This document shows, piece after piece, positions 1 to 8,016 of a DNA stretch of 24,549 nucleotides. Numbering within the stretch: the first letter of the stretch is position 1; the number at the start of each line of letters is the position of its first letter. Where the stretch lies: the NCBI GenBank assembly GCA_002794465.1, contig MTSL01000121.1, positions 1-24,549 on the forward strand, written 5' to 3'. The translations under genes were made by a program, and so were the position numbers. The notes under the pieces are model-generated. The model worked only from the letters and a program-made list of their open reading frames with translations, had not been told where the DNA came from and did not search any database. The DNA is from Paramicrosporidium saccamoebae (taxonomy: Eukaryota; Rozellomycota).

Positions 1-112
1 CCATCTTTCTATTGCGCTTTACCATCTTTCTATTGCGCCTTCTCATATTTCTGTTGCGCCTTCCCATCTTTCTACTGCTGCGCTTCCCCAGCTTTCTACT
101 GTTGCGCTTACC
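1..112 (-). repeat. Coding tandem repeat of 21-24 bp units
   Basis: At least five imperfect copies of a 21-24 bp unit (plus strand: CTTTCTATTGCGCTTACCAT-like) lie in frame in the basic secreted protein. Each encodes 7 or 8 residues of the form R-(N/S)-(R/S)-(K/N)-(M/L)-x-(K/R). Unit length changes only by whole codons (21 or 24 bp), as expected for a translated array growing by slippage or unequal exchange. The array continues past the left edge. Confidence 0.8.
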
Positions 113-574
113 AAGTCTCTTGCTGTGATTGTACTGGCCGCGCATAATCTGTGGTCCTTTAGTGGAGCGATCACTAGACATGCCGACGCCGGCTATGCGA
201 AGGACAGATCCAAGGGAATCTGAATCGCGCGCGCCGCCCATATTAAGCGCTGCCACAGTGCCATAATGGCGACACTTTTGGGAACGCTTGGTCTTGTACT
301 TGCGGCTACTCTTATAGCCCTTGGTTTTTTGCAAGCTTTTAGCGTTGCGGTTCTTGGGGATCGAATGACAGGGCTTCTTCTTGTCAACTTTGATGGTTAC
401 AATATCGCTGACGACCTTGCGATCACGATACAGCGGCTTCCATTCTCCATTCGGCGCTCTAGAGAGCGGTCCGTACTTTAACAAAGTGCGCTTGCATGTC
501 TTTGTAAACGCATCTGCGACTCTGACGGTAGCCAGAAGAGGCAAGATACAGTAGATCGCTTGTAACAAGCGCAT
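1..574 (-). CDS. Secreted, highly basic repeat protein (partial, C-terminus off the left edge)
   Basis: An open frame runs from ATG at 574 to the window edge with no stop (191 codons visible) and no sign of an intron. The first 22 residues (MRLLQAIYCILPLLATV then RVADA) form a good signal peptide, with predicted cleavage near VADA|F. The mature part is rich in Lys and Arg with a few Cys (for example KTCKR, KKKPCHS, SQKCRHY). From about residue 153 it becomes a tandem array of 7-8 residue units such as GKRNSRKL, GKRSSRKM, GRRNRNM and RRRNRKM. A TATA-like TTTATAAC lies on this strand at about 605-611, so the leader would be very short. I do not recognise the family. An extracellular, wall, spore or secreted-effector role is inference; a basic nuclear protein is unlikely given the signal peptide. 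Confidence 0.72.
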   Translation of the reverse strand, partial: MRLLQAIYCILPLLATVRVADAFTKTCKRTLLKYGPLSRAPNGEWKPLYRDRKVVSDIVTIKVDKKKPCHSIPKNRNAKSLQKTKGYKSSRKYKTKRSQKCRHYGTVAALNMGGARDSDSLGSVLRIAGVGMSSDRSTKGPQIMRGQYNHSKRLGKRNSRKLGKRSSRKMGRRNRNMRRRNRKMVKRNRKM

Positions 575-790
575 CTTGTGAAGCTGTGGATTTGCGAGTG
601 CTGGTTATAAAGGTTCGGGAATAGCCATTGATCGCTGGGAGCAGTGTCCAATCTGCGTCGTTTAGGGGCAAATTCTATTCGCTGAACATTACCAGGCCAA
701 TAAAGACGTCTTGAGAGGGTTTCTCATTCGATAACACCCGCTGCGACCAATCACAAGGAAGAAGACCAGCTGAAGGGCTATTGGCTTGCA
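575..790. promoter_or_regulatory. Divergent promoter region with three CCAAT boxes
   Basis: This 216-bp spacer separates the divergent secreted basic protein (minus) and HACL1 (plus). CCAAT occurs at 648-652, 697-701 and 747-751, all on the plus strand. A TATA-like element for the minus gene is at 605-611. No coding frame here is convincing; a 70-codon minus frame overlapping it is a shadow of the basic protein gene. Confidence 0.5.
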
Positions 791-2461
791 ATGGCGAAGC
801 ATATGCTTGGTTCTGCGCTTCTGGCCCAAACTCTGCACGATCAAGGGGTTAGGACAGTTTACGGAGTGCCCGGAATACCAATCACAAGCGTCGCAGAGGC
901 TCTCATAGCAAAGGGGGTCAATTACATTGCCTTTCGGAACGAGCAATCTGCGTCATATGCTGCCTCAGTACACGCATATATTAATGACCAATTTTCTATC
1001 GGAGTCCTGCTAACAACAGGAGGACCCGGGTTTGTTCATTCGCTGGCCGGAATAGTCAATGCCAGAGAAAATCTCTGGCCTCTCCTCGTCATTGTGGGGA
1101 CATGTCGGAACTCGCACAAATCGACCAGCTGCTTTCAAGACTGCCGACACGACCTGTTCCTCCAAAACGATCAATTTGTCCATTTCAGACGGCTATGCAG
1201 CGAGGATACACATGACATTTCTGGGGTAATAGCGCATCTCATCCAGCAAACGAAATCCAGCATAGGCCATTCAAAGATTATATCCATCTTGGAGGTCAGT
1301 TCCAAATGGCTTGAGATGACACTTGAATATCTTCCTGCCGAGTCTTGTCTCTTCTCAGCTCAAGAAACTGCGTTTAATGGCAAGGATATGATCCAGAATG
1401 CATTGAATGACATTAAAAAGGCACAAAGACCGTTGATCGTTTTCGGCAAAGGCGCGTGTTTGGGACGGCTTGACGAGCTCGCGCTGGAATTGGTAGAGAC
1501 TACGGGCGTGCCCTTTTTACTAATGCCCATGGCCAAGGGTCTAATAAGAGAGGATCATCCGCTCTGCATGTCAGCAGCTCGCACAAAGGCTCTCGCAGAC
1601 GCCACTCTTCTCATTCTCATCGGAGCCCGCGCCAATTGGATGTTGCCAGTAGACAGAATGTTAACAAATTCCCAGCTACAAATCCTGCGCATTGACATTC
1701 AGAGCAAGGATGCAGCCCTGAACAAAATGGAGAGTGATAACATCCGCAGTATAATTGGTGATTGTAGAGAGGTAATAGGTGCTCTGATCCAGGAAATGGA
1801 AAGCAAGTTTGAGTATCCCGAATGGATTGCGACTCTGCAGACTGCCAAAGAGGCAAATGTGCAACGTGTACTTTCCTTGTCAATAGACGAATCCCTGCCG
1901 CTTGGCTACCACGCCGTGTACAAAACGCTGAGCAAATACATTATAGAAGATACTACCGTTGTGGCCGAAGGGAGTAATACTATGGACATTGCCCGGGTAA
2001 TGTTGCCAACGTATCGACCTCGCTACCGACTCGATGCAGGAACGTTTGCAGCAATGGGAATCGGCATGTCCTATGCAATTGCTGCAGCTCTGACACGTCC
2101 CAACGAACCAATATTATACGTTGCCGGTGATAGTGCATTTGGGTTCAGTCTTGCCGAACTCGAAACTGCCGCCCGTTACGGACTATCTAATCTCACGGTG
2201 CTCGTGATGAACAACTCTGGAGTCTACAGCGGCGTCACCAAGGAGGAATTTGCCGCCAAGTGTCGCGAAACTCCAATTCCCCGTCACAAGCCCACTGCTC
2301 TGACACCCAACACGCGGTATGACAAACTAGCCGAGATGCTTCCGGAAATGGCTCAAGGATTTCTGGTCGAGACTTTGGATGACCTCAATCACGCATTGCA
2401 ATCAAAGAGCCCTATTCTGATTTCTGTTATAAATGTCCTTATAAGGACAGCCAACCAGTAG
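791..2461 (+). CDS. HACL1: 2-hydroxyacyl-CoA lyase / oxalyl-CoA decarboxylase family ThDP enzyme
   Basis: 556 aa, one exon, ATG at 791. It is a thiamine-diphosphate enzyme of the HACL1/oxalyl-CoA decarboxylase family, which cleaves 2-hydroxyacyl-CoA to formyl-CoA and an aldehyde in fatty-acid alpha-oxidation. The N-terminal Pyr domain has the catalytic Glu (E51 in FRNEQSAS) and GGPGF near residue 78. The central domain is of the FAD/CoA-binding type. The C-terminal PP domain has the cofactor motif G446-D447-S448, continuing AFGFS, and N474-N475 about 27 residues on. The GDSAFGFS wording is typical of HACL1 rather than acetolactate synthase. The protein ends in RTANQ with no SKL-like peroxisomal signal, although animal HACL1 carries one. 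LCL2 starts 22 nt downstream on the same strand. Substrate choice between 2-hydroxyacyl-CoA and oxalyl-CoA cannot be fixed from sequence. Confidence 0.9.
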   Translation: MAKHMLGSALLAQTLHDQGVRTVYGVPGIPITSVAEALIAKGVNYIAFRNEQSASYAASVHAYINDQFSIGVLLTTGGPGFVHSLAGIVNARENLWPLLVIVGTCRNSHKSTSCFQDCRHDLFLQNDQFVHFRRLCSEDTHDISGVIAHLIQQTKSSIGHSKIISILEVSSKWLEMTLEYLPAESCLFSAQETAFNGKDMIQNALNDIKKAQRPLIVFGKGACLGRLDELALELVETTGVPFLLMPMAKGLIREDHPLCMSAARTKALADATLLILIGARANWMLPVDRMLTNSQLQILRIDIQSKDAALNKMESDNIRSIIGDCREVIGALIQEMESKFEYPEWIATLQTAKEANVQRVLSLSIDESLPLGYHAVYKTLSKYIIEDTTVVAEGSNTMDIARVMLPTYRPRYRLDAGTFAAMGIGMSYAIAAALTRPNEPILYVAGDSAFGFSLAELETAARYGLSNLTVLVMNNSGVYSGVTKEEFAAKCRETPIPRHKPTALTPNTRYDKLAEMLPEMAQGFLVETLDDLNHALQSKSPILISVINVLIRTANQ

Positions 2462-2483
2462 AATCGCTCCTCGTCCCTGCAGC

Positions 2484-2815
2484 ATGAAGGTGTCCGTTCT
2501 CTTGCTCCTGGTGCTTGCCATTTGCTCCAGCGTCTGTGCCATGGACATTTTTGACTTTTTCCGTGGTTCTCAAGGAGGTGGTCGTCGTGAAGGTAACGAA
2601 TTGGCAGCATGGTTCATGTTGTAGAACACAGCGTTGAGGCGGGCGGACGATGTTCCCACTACTTGTGTGATTTTCGGGTGGGTCCCTGTGTTGAAAATCC
2701 CAAAGATTGTCCGTGTCGCGAGGGACAATACAAGTGCCAGCACGGACCGGGTGATGCGTATTCCTGCATGGCCTCGAAAGAAGACTGTCAGCCCTTCCTC
2801 GCCAATGACCTCTAG
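2484..2815 (+). CDS. LCL2: LCL2-family small secretory cysteine-rich protein
   Basis: 99 aa from two exons, 2484-2592 and 2625-2815, with a 32-nt intron (2593-2624, GTAACG...TTGTAG). Unspliced, the frame stops at the TAG of the intron's end. Spliced, it reads on into a conserved domain. Residues 1-19 are a signal peptide (MKVSVLLLLVLAICSSVCA), followed by DIFDFFRG and a Gly-rich stretch. The C-terminal part has eight Cys in the pattern CSHYLCDFRVGPCVENP, KDCPCREGQYKC, YSCMASKEDC. This layout (signal peptide, FDFF-Gly segment, YLC...CV..P.DCPC...KC) is that of the fungal Long Chronological Lifespan protein 2 family, linked to ER-associated degradation in yeast. The convergent DNAJC9 stop is 22 nt away. 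It supports a fungal affinity. Confidence 0.82.
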
Positions 2816-2837
2816 TGTGTCTGGCTTGTGCAATACA

Positions 2838-2846
2838 TTATTTATT
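2838..2846 (-). terminator. Poly(A) signal AATAAA fused to the DNAJC9 stop codon
   Basis: On the minus strand AAT AAA TAA encodes Asn-Lys-stop and gives a perfect AATAAA at 2846-2841. The 3' UTR is therefore probably very short. It would end within or near the convergent LCL2 gene, whose stop is at 2815. Confidence 0.55.
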
Positions 2847-3623
2847 CCCTTTGCCTTTACTTGTGCCTGTACCTTTATCTGTAGCCTTGCTTTTGCCATT
2901 GGCCTTGCTCTTCTTTGGAGGCGACGAGTATTTCGCCTCCAGACTTGCTATCAGCGAATCATACCGTCCCTGTTGCCGCTGCTTGATCGCTGCCACAAGA
3001 CCATCCCTCCCGGCTCCCAAGCCTAACTCCTTGGCCAGCTCGGCAGCCTCAATTGCTTCAGTTTCAGCTCTTCTCCGGCGCTTGCGCTGTTTTGCCCGCC
3101 ACGCCGCATCCTCTGTATGCATGGGCAATGCATCGAATTGGGGAACAATGCCCTTGGCTACTGCGCGCCGGATAATGTCCAGATAGCGTGTCTCACTGTC
3201 CACATTTCCAAAGAAGATTGTCTCGGTAATCTTTTCAATATCGCCGCGGTGCGTAGTGTAGGCAGACAGAATGTCCTCATACTCCTCCAGGGAGCCCACA
3301 TAAGTGGCCCTGAAGGCATCAATGTCATCAAATGTTACCTTGTGGAAGAGTTCCCGAAAGTACGCGCTCCAATCACCTCCTTCGTCATTAATCATGCCAG
3401 TCTCGTCGTACAGTTTGCGACGAGCAGCGTCACTAAGGACTTCGTAGGCCAAGCCAACTTTTTGAAACATGGCAGTGGTCTCAGAGTCGCCATTGTTGCG
3501 GTCCGGATGATGCTGGAGGGCCAGCTTGTAGTAGGACTTTTTAATCTGCTCGGCGGATGCATCCGTCTCGACGCCAAGGACAACATAGAGATCATCCTGC
3601 TCTGTTGCCTTCTTCATAGGCAT
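2838..3623 (-). CDS. DNAJC9: DNAJC9-type histone co-chaperone
   Basis: 261 aa, single exon, ATG at 3623. The N-terminal J domain (about residues 10-78) has the HPD motif at 39-41, which stimulates Hsp70 ATPase. It is followed by the DNAJC9-specific region: DWSAYFRELF, DIDAFRATYVGSLEEYEDI, the helical DIIRRAVAKG segment, then ELGLGAGRDGLVAAIKQRQ and LEAKYSS, and a Lys/Gly-rich tail. DNAJC9 binds H3-H4 dimers and links HSP70 to histone folding in the nucleus. Length matches the human protein (260 aa). The last codons and stop form AATAAATAA, so a polyadenylation signal is built into the stop. It lies 52 nt downstream of the large secreted protein gene on the same strand. Confidence 0.93.
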   Translation of the reverse strand: MPMKKATEQDDLYVVLGVETDASAEQIKKSYYKLALQHHPDRNNGDSETTAMFQKVGLAYEVLSDAARRKLYDETGMINDEGGDWSAYFRELFHKVTFDDIDAFRATYVGSLEEYEDILSAYTTHRGDIEKITETIFFGNVDSETRYLDIIRRAVAKGIVPQFDALPMHTEDAAWRAKQRKRRRRAETEAIEAAELAKELGLGAGRDGLVAAIKQRQQGRYDSLIASLEAKYSSPPKKSKANGKSKATDKGTGTSKGKGNK

Positions 3624-3675
3624 ACTTTAACACGAATTTAATATTTTGGCAGAGTAACAATGTTTACTTAAATTA

Positions 3676-6600
3676 TTATTTGACGTTGTGCTTCTTGTGG
3701 GTTGCCTCCAAGAGTGCAGCTTCCTTATGAGCGTTACTGGAGCCTTTCAGGTGTTCAATGACCATGTCCCAGATGGAATGATGGTGCTGCTTCATGTCGC
3801 CGATATGCTTCATTGCTGACTTTTGCAACAGGTTGTCGGCAAGCGATACAGCATACTTTTTCAGATCCTCCTTGCTATGCTTTGCAGCAATGGAGGGTGA
3901 TGAACTGTCAGTCACGGGTTTCTGACTTTTCTGCTGTTGGCCGCTGTCAACCGTGGACTTTTCCGTGTGATGTGATGCGTCCACGGGGTGCTTCAATTGG
4001 GCACCAAGACCATTAACTTTGTTGCGCTGCTCGTGAATGGCTTGTTTTTGTGTCGAGAGATCTGTATTGTATTTGTGTGACGAGGAATTTTTAGCCTCGG
4101 AATCCGTAGCTTTCATCCCAGAAAGCAATTGTTCCAAAGAAGCCAGTGTCACTTTCTTGTGCTCAATATCAGGCGCATGAGGATTGTGAATAAGATCACT
4201 CTGAAGTTTATCCCGTAGCTTCTTGGTCTCTTTGATTAAAGTATTATGGGCGGAACAATGAGGGTGGGTGGCACCCGCAGTAGAGCAAAAGAGCGTCTTG
4301 TTCTTGTGGTAGTCGCTAATCATTTGGTCCAACTTGGCTTTTTCTGTCGCAAATTCTGCTTGAAGCTGTTCCCCTGTCTTTGTAGGAGACGGAGCAGCGT
4401 TAGTGGCACTAGACGAATCTGTGATTACTGGCACTATGGTAGTGGCCGTAGAAGCCGGAAGAGCTGAACCGGCTGAATTGGCTGGGGAAGGAGAGGCATT
4501 GGTGTGGGCATGATCCTCCACTTCTTCATGAGTGATAGAGTTTACGTCGTCAATGGCTTTCTGAACCTTGTTAGAAGCGACGTGCTCGTCAGCTTTGGCT
4601 GCTGGAGAAGTTTCCACAGTCTCCAACTTTTGCAACAAGTCCTTGGCCTTTTTAAGTGAAGTACGGACAGCTTTTAATTGCTTTTCAGCGTCTTGATGAC
4701 CAGGCTGTTTGGCAAGGATTTCATTCAGCTTTATGCGATGATCCTTCAAATTGGCTTCAATCTGTGCGACAGTTTGCTTGACCTTGTGAGATGTCGGATA
4801 GACAGTAGGTGGGATGATCAAATTGGTCATGACAGTCAGATCCTTGGCGAGCTGGGCCTCAACGTCAAGGAGATCTTTTTCCGTGTAGAGCGGATGACTC
4901 TTCTTGGTCTCTCTCGCTCTCCGAACCAGATCAATGGCGTCATGAAGATTTTGGTAGACGTAGAGCTCTTTTCTGAATTCCTTCAACTCGGCTCCTTGCT
5001 GTAAATGCAACAGTCTTCCCTTGTTCTTTCCAATAGCCGCGCGATGAATGGCAGCATCAGGGCTGGTCAGTGTAGCATCAGTAGCCGGGATGGCTTGGCT
5101 GGACACTGTAGTATTAACAGTAGAAGCAACTGGACTGGTCACTGTAGTATTGGCAGCAGGAACAACCGGCGCCGCACTGGGCGCTGTAGTAGTTGCGTTC
5201 TTGTAATGACAATCGTGTAATTCAAAACACGCGTGATCGACAAGTTTGCTAATCTCAAAGATGGTGGCCTGGTGTGGTCCACGGATCTGTGAAAGCTTTC
5301 TCATGTAGTACGCAACACTATGAATTGACTTGATAGCATCCTCGGCATTCACGGGTACAATGAATTCACTTTGTGCAAAAAGCTCCCATAGACGATGCAA
5401 GAGGTTGTAAAGTTCTGCAATTGCAGTCTTCTTCTCATTCTCAAGTGTCACTAGAGCTGATTGGTGTCCGCTGGTAATATCTGCAGTGGGCTTGGCAATA
5501 GCATTTTCCTTGTGTTCCAACTCGACGGCGTGTTTTGTGAGAACCTCCAGACTCTTTCTCAAATTAAATTCATAATGCTTCACTTGTTCAGAATGCTCCG
5601 GACCATCCATATGTCCCTTCAGGTGCTGAACAGCCTGCTGTCCTAGCGCCACTGCCTCACGAATTCTCTTCAGCTCTGGGATTCGCCCCAATGCCATAAT
5701 ATGAGCGTCAATGCTCATTTGGATTTCATGAATCTTGGCCCTGACAGTCTTGATCTGTTGTTTGAGGAGGGGGATTGTGTCGTTTGAATGAACTGGCACA
5801 CTTGTTGCGTGGGGAATGTCAGGAACGGGGGCGACAATCTCACTTGCCTCTATCTCCACCGCCTTGTCAAGTTTAGTGGAAAGTTCCTGCTCCACTGTCT
5901 TGCTCTCATTCTCCAAGGCCAAGATTTCTACCGAGGAGAGTCGACCTCCAGCGGCGGAATTATGCTTCTTCAGCAATTCAACAATGTGTCGAGCCAGTCT
6001 CTTGGCTTCCATGATATCTGCATCTTCCTTGTTGGCTCGATGCTTCACGAATCCCTCTGCTTTAAGACGTTGGTAAAGCTCCTTAACTTTTAGCTTGGCG
6101 GCAATGTATTCACTGATCAACTTCTGTCCCTGCACCCGTAATGCCTTCATGGCCCCTTTGCTCTTGTCACGATTTCTCGTCGCCAGTTGCTTTTCAGGAA
6201 CATTTAGAAGGGATTTGACAAGTCCTGTAAGTTTTACAAGATCCTCTCGGGCTTCTTTGATCCATGGTGCATTATCCTTGGCGCTGTAATTTTTCAAAAG
6301 ATGATCAAATGCAACCACTCGTAAAACCAGTTTAAAGTGCTTGGGAGACACGTCAGGTGTCATGAACCCATAGTTCTTTGAGTGCTCACTGAGCTTGGAG
6401 CGAACCTCTTTCACTCTAAGCTTTGCTGCCCTGTACTCGGCCTCTAATGGATTTTCCGGATGCAAGATGGTTTGGTTCCCCGGTAGTTTAGAGCCAGTCT
6501 CTTCAGATACCACAATGGACAACTCTGTTTTGACATTGTGGGCCAGCTGAGCAGTCTCCGCCACCAAAGACTGGGCTTCCGCTTTCTCGGCGGGCGTGGT

Positions 6601-7803
6601 TGCAGTAGACTTGTACAATTTGAATTCACTTTCTGCATTCAACAGATGCTGCTTGGCAGAGCGGATGCTGATCACATCAGGGTCGGATAGAACGTTGAGA
6701 GGTTTTGCCGTCTTGAATTGGGTACCATGCTTCTTGAGTTTGGTCTTGGCCTCCTTGAGCTGCTTAAGGAGCTGATTTGCCTGACTGTGGAGAGCTGTTC
6801 GTTCTTCGTCACTTAATGGACCACGGGACGCTTTAACAATTGCTCCATCTGGGATCGTAGTCAGACTGCTAATATCCTTCCTGGCAGCCGCAATGTGTGT
6901 CTTGGCGGCTATGAAATGTGCATTAGTTGCAACATTAACATGACGCTTGGCAAGACGGCGCTCCAAATCGTAAATGCGGAAGACGACTTTTTCATGTTCA
7001 GGCAGAGCGTATGCCATTCCGAGACGATCGTATATCTCTCTCAGTCGGGTTCTCAACTTTTTGACATGCTCCTTATCAGCATGATATTGCGCTGCAGCAC
7101 TTGCGGGAGCCGGCATAACGGCCAGTGGCTCGTGCTCCGCAAGCTGCTTATAATGCAAAGCAATGGTGGCGGCCAACAAGTTTTCTACGGCCGTTATAGC
7201 TGCAGTAAGGCCAGATTTTACGACAGAGCCCGTCTCTGATACCAATGCGCTCTTGAGGTTTGCATTAACGACTCCGAGGATGTTAATGACTTCTTGTCTG
7301 ATGTGCTTGCCAAGACCTCGTAACGTCGGCGTCGCAGTGACAAGGGCGGCACGTTGGCTCTTTAATTTCTGCAACTCTTCCAAATTTTGAGCCTTTCTCT
7401 TCAAGGCTGTAGCACGATCAGGGAAGAGGGGTGAATTAGTGTGTTGATCGAGTAACTTCCAGATCAGCGCCTTGGCATTGGCAAAATTGCTTTCGGCAGT
7501 GGTGATGGCAGCAATTGGCTCATGGAGAGCCTTGTGGGCGTTTCCAAGATCAGCCATGACGTTACTAGCTGCCGTCATTGTGGTCCTTACACGCTCCGCG
7601 TGGAAGCCGTGGGCGTAAATTGGATCATGCAAATACACACCAAGATGATAGAGGTGGATTTTCTTGTCTTCAATCTGTCTCTGAAGTTCCAAGTATTGTG
7701 TTTTTGCTCCATCGAATGGTTGAGGCGCCATTGACGATGTGGCACAGTCCACACTGACAAGTGCAAACAATAATACAAGGCAACTCCACAAATTCATGCT
7801 CAT
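3676..7803 (-). CDS. Large secreted Lys/Ala-rich helical-repeat protein
   Basis: About 1375 aa in one exon. In-frame codons upstream of 7803 include no ATG, so ATG 7803 (MSMNLW...) or ATG 7797 is the start. Residues 1-21 form a signal peptide ending VSVDCA. No other membrane segment is seen. The rest is mostly amphipathic helix rich in Lys, Ala, Leu and His. Divergent repeats start with a Tyr/Lys-rich helix: AQYHADKEHVKKLRTRLREI near residue 240, AEYRAAKLRVKEVRSKLSE near 460, SEYIAAKLKVKELYQRLKAE near 570, with weaker copies later. Two Thr/Ser/Ala/Pro-rich linkers (about residues 870-920 and 1100-1150) look like O-glycosylation regions. Cys is scarce. It resembles no enzyme I know. A fibrous extracellular, wall or polar-tube-like structural role is inference. 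Confidence 0.8.
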   Translation of the reverse strand: MSMNLWSCLVLLFALVSVDCATSSMAPQPFDGAKTQYLELQRQIEDKKIHLYHLGVYLHDPIYAHGFHAERVRTTMTAASNVMADLGNAHKALHEPIAAITTAESNFANAKALIWKLLDQHTNSPLFPDRATALKRKAQNLEELQKLKSQRAALVTATPTLRGLGKHIRQEVINILGVVNANLKSALVSETGSVVKSGLTAAITAVENLLAATIALHYKQLAEHEPLAVMPAPASAAAQYHADKEHVKKLRTRLREIYDRLGMAYALPEHEKVVFRIYDLERRLAKRHVNVATNAHFIAAKTHIAAARKDISSLTTIPDGAIVKASRGPLSDEERTALHSQANQLLKQLKEAKTKLKKHGTQFKTAKPLNVLSDPDVISIRSAKQHLLNAESEFKLYKSTATTPAEKAEAQSLVAETAQLAHNVKTELSIVVSEETGSKLPGNQTILHPENPLEAEYRAAKLRVKEVRSKLSEHSKNYGFMTPDVSPKHFKLVLRVVAFDHLLKNYSAKDNAPWIKEAREDLVKLTGLVKSLLNVPEKQLATRNRDKSKGAMKALRVQGQKLISEYIAAKLKVKELYQRLKAEGFVKHRANKEDADIMEAKRLARHIVELLKKHNSAAGGRLSSVEILALENESKTVEQELSTKLDKAVEIEASEIVAPVPDIPHATSVPVHSNDTIPLLKQQIKTVRAKIHEIQMSIDAHIMALGRIPELKRIREAVALGQQAVQHLKGHMDGPEHSEQVKHYEFNLRKSLEVLTKHAVELEHKENAIAKPTADITSGHQSALVTLENEKKTAIAELYNLLHRLWELFAQSEFIVPVNAEDAIKSIHSVAYYMRKLSQIRGPHQATIFEISKLVDHACFELHDCHYKNATTTAPSAAPVVPAANTTVTSPVASTVNTTVSSQAIPATDATLTSPDAAIHRAAIGKNKGRLLHLQQGAELKEFRKELYVYQNLHDAIDLVRRARETKKSHPLYTEKDLLDVEAQLAKDLTVMTNLIIPPTVYPTSHKVKQTVAQIEANLKDHRIKLNEILAKQPGHQDAEKQLKAVRTSLKKAKDLLQKLETVETSPAAKADEHVASNKVQKAIDDVNSITHEEVEDHAHTNASPSPANSAGSALPASTATTIVPVITDSSSATNAAPSPTKTGEQLQAEFATEKAKLDQMISDYHKNKTLFCSTAGATHPHCSAHNTLIKETKKLRDKLQSDLIHNPHAPDIEHKKVTLASLEQLLSGMKATDSEAKNSSSHKYNTDLSTQKQAIHEQRNKVNGLGAQLKHPVDASHHTEKSTVDSGQQQKSQKPVTDSSSPSIAAKHSKEDLKKYAVSLADNLLQKSAMKHIGDMKQHHHSIWDMVIEHLKGSSNAHKEAALLEATHKKHNVK

Positions 7804-8016
7804 TGCGATGAAGAATATGGCATTCAAGAGCCCTTAAGTAATATATTCTCCATAATCGTCAGTGATTGGCCAAAGGGGGGACTGTCCAATCACCCAAACC
7901 AAACTAGAGGGCCTATTGGACGAAACACAAAAATGCCAGTCAATCTGGAATAAGGCCAATACTGATAGGCTGAATGGGCAGCACCAATGAACATTTATGT
8001 TTTTGAGACAGTCATG
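7804..8016. promoter_or_regulatory. CCAAT-rich promoter of the large secreted protein gene
   Basis: This 213-bp spacer lies between the ankyrin gene stop and the large secreted gene's ATG (both minus). It has five CCAAT/ATTGG pentamers: ATTGG at 7865-7869 and 7915-7919, CCAAT at 7886-7890, 7956-7960 and 7984-7988. Such density suggests NF-Y/HAP binding. A TATA-like AATATATT lies near 7838-7846, about 35 nt from the ATG. Confidence 0.5.

Noticed and set aside
1-112. CRISPR-like array of regularly spaced repeats
   Set aside because: Units are 21-24 bp, adjacent without spacers, change by whole codons and are translated in a continuous frame.
791-2461. Acetolactate synthase or pyruvate decarboxylase
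   Set aside because: GDSAFGFS, FRNEQSAS and the overall wording fit HACL1/oxalyl-CoA decarboxylase rather than the ALS or PDC branches.
3117-3641. Plus-strand 174-codon frame
   Set aside because: Antisense to DNAJC9; no family resemblance and biased composition.
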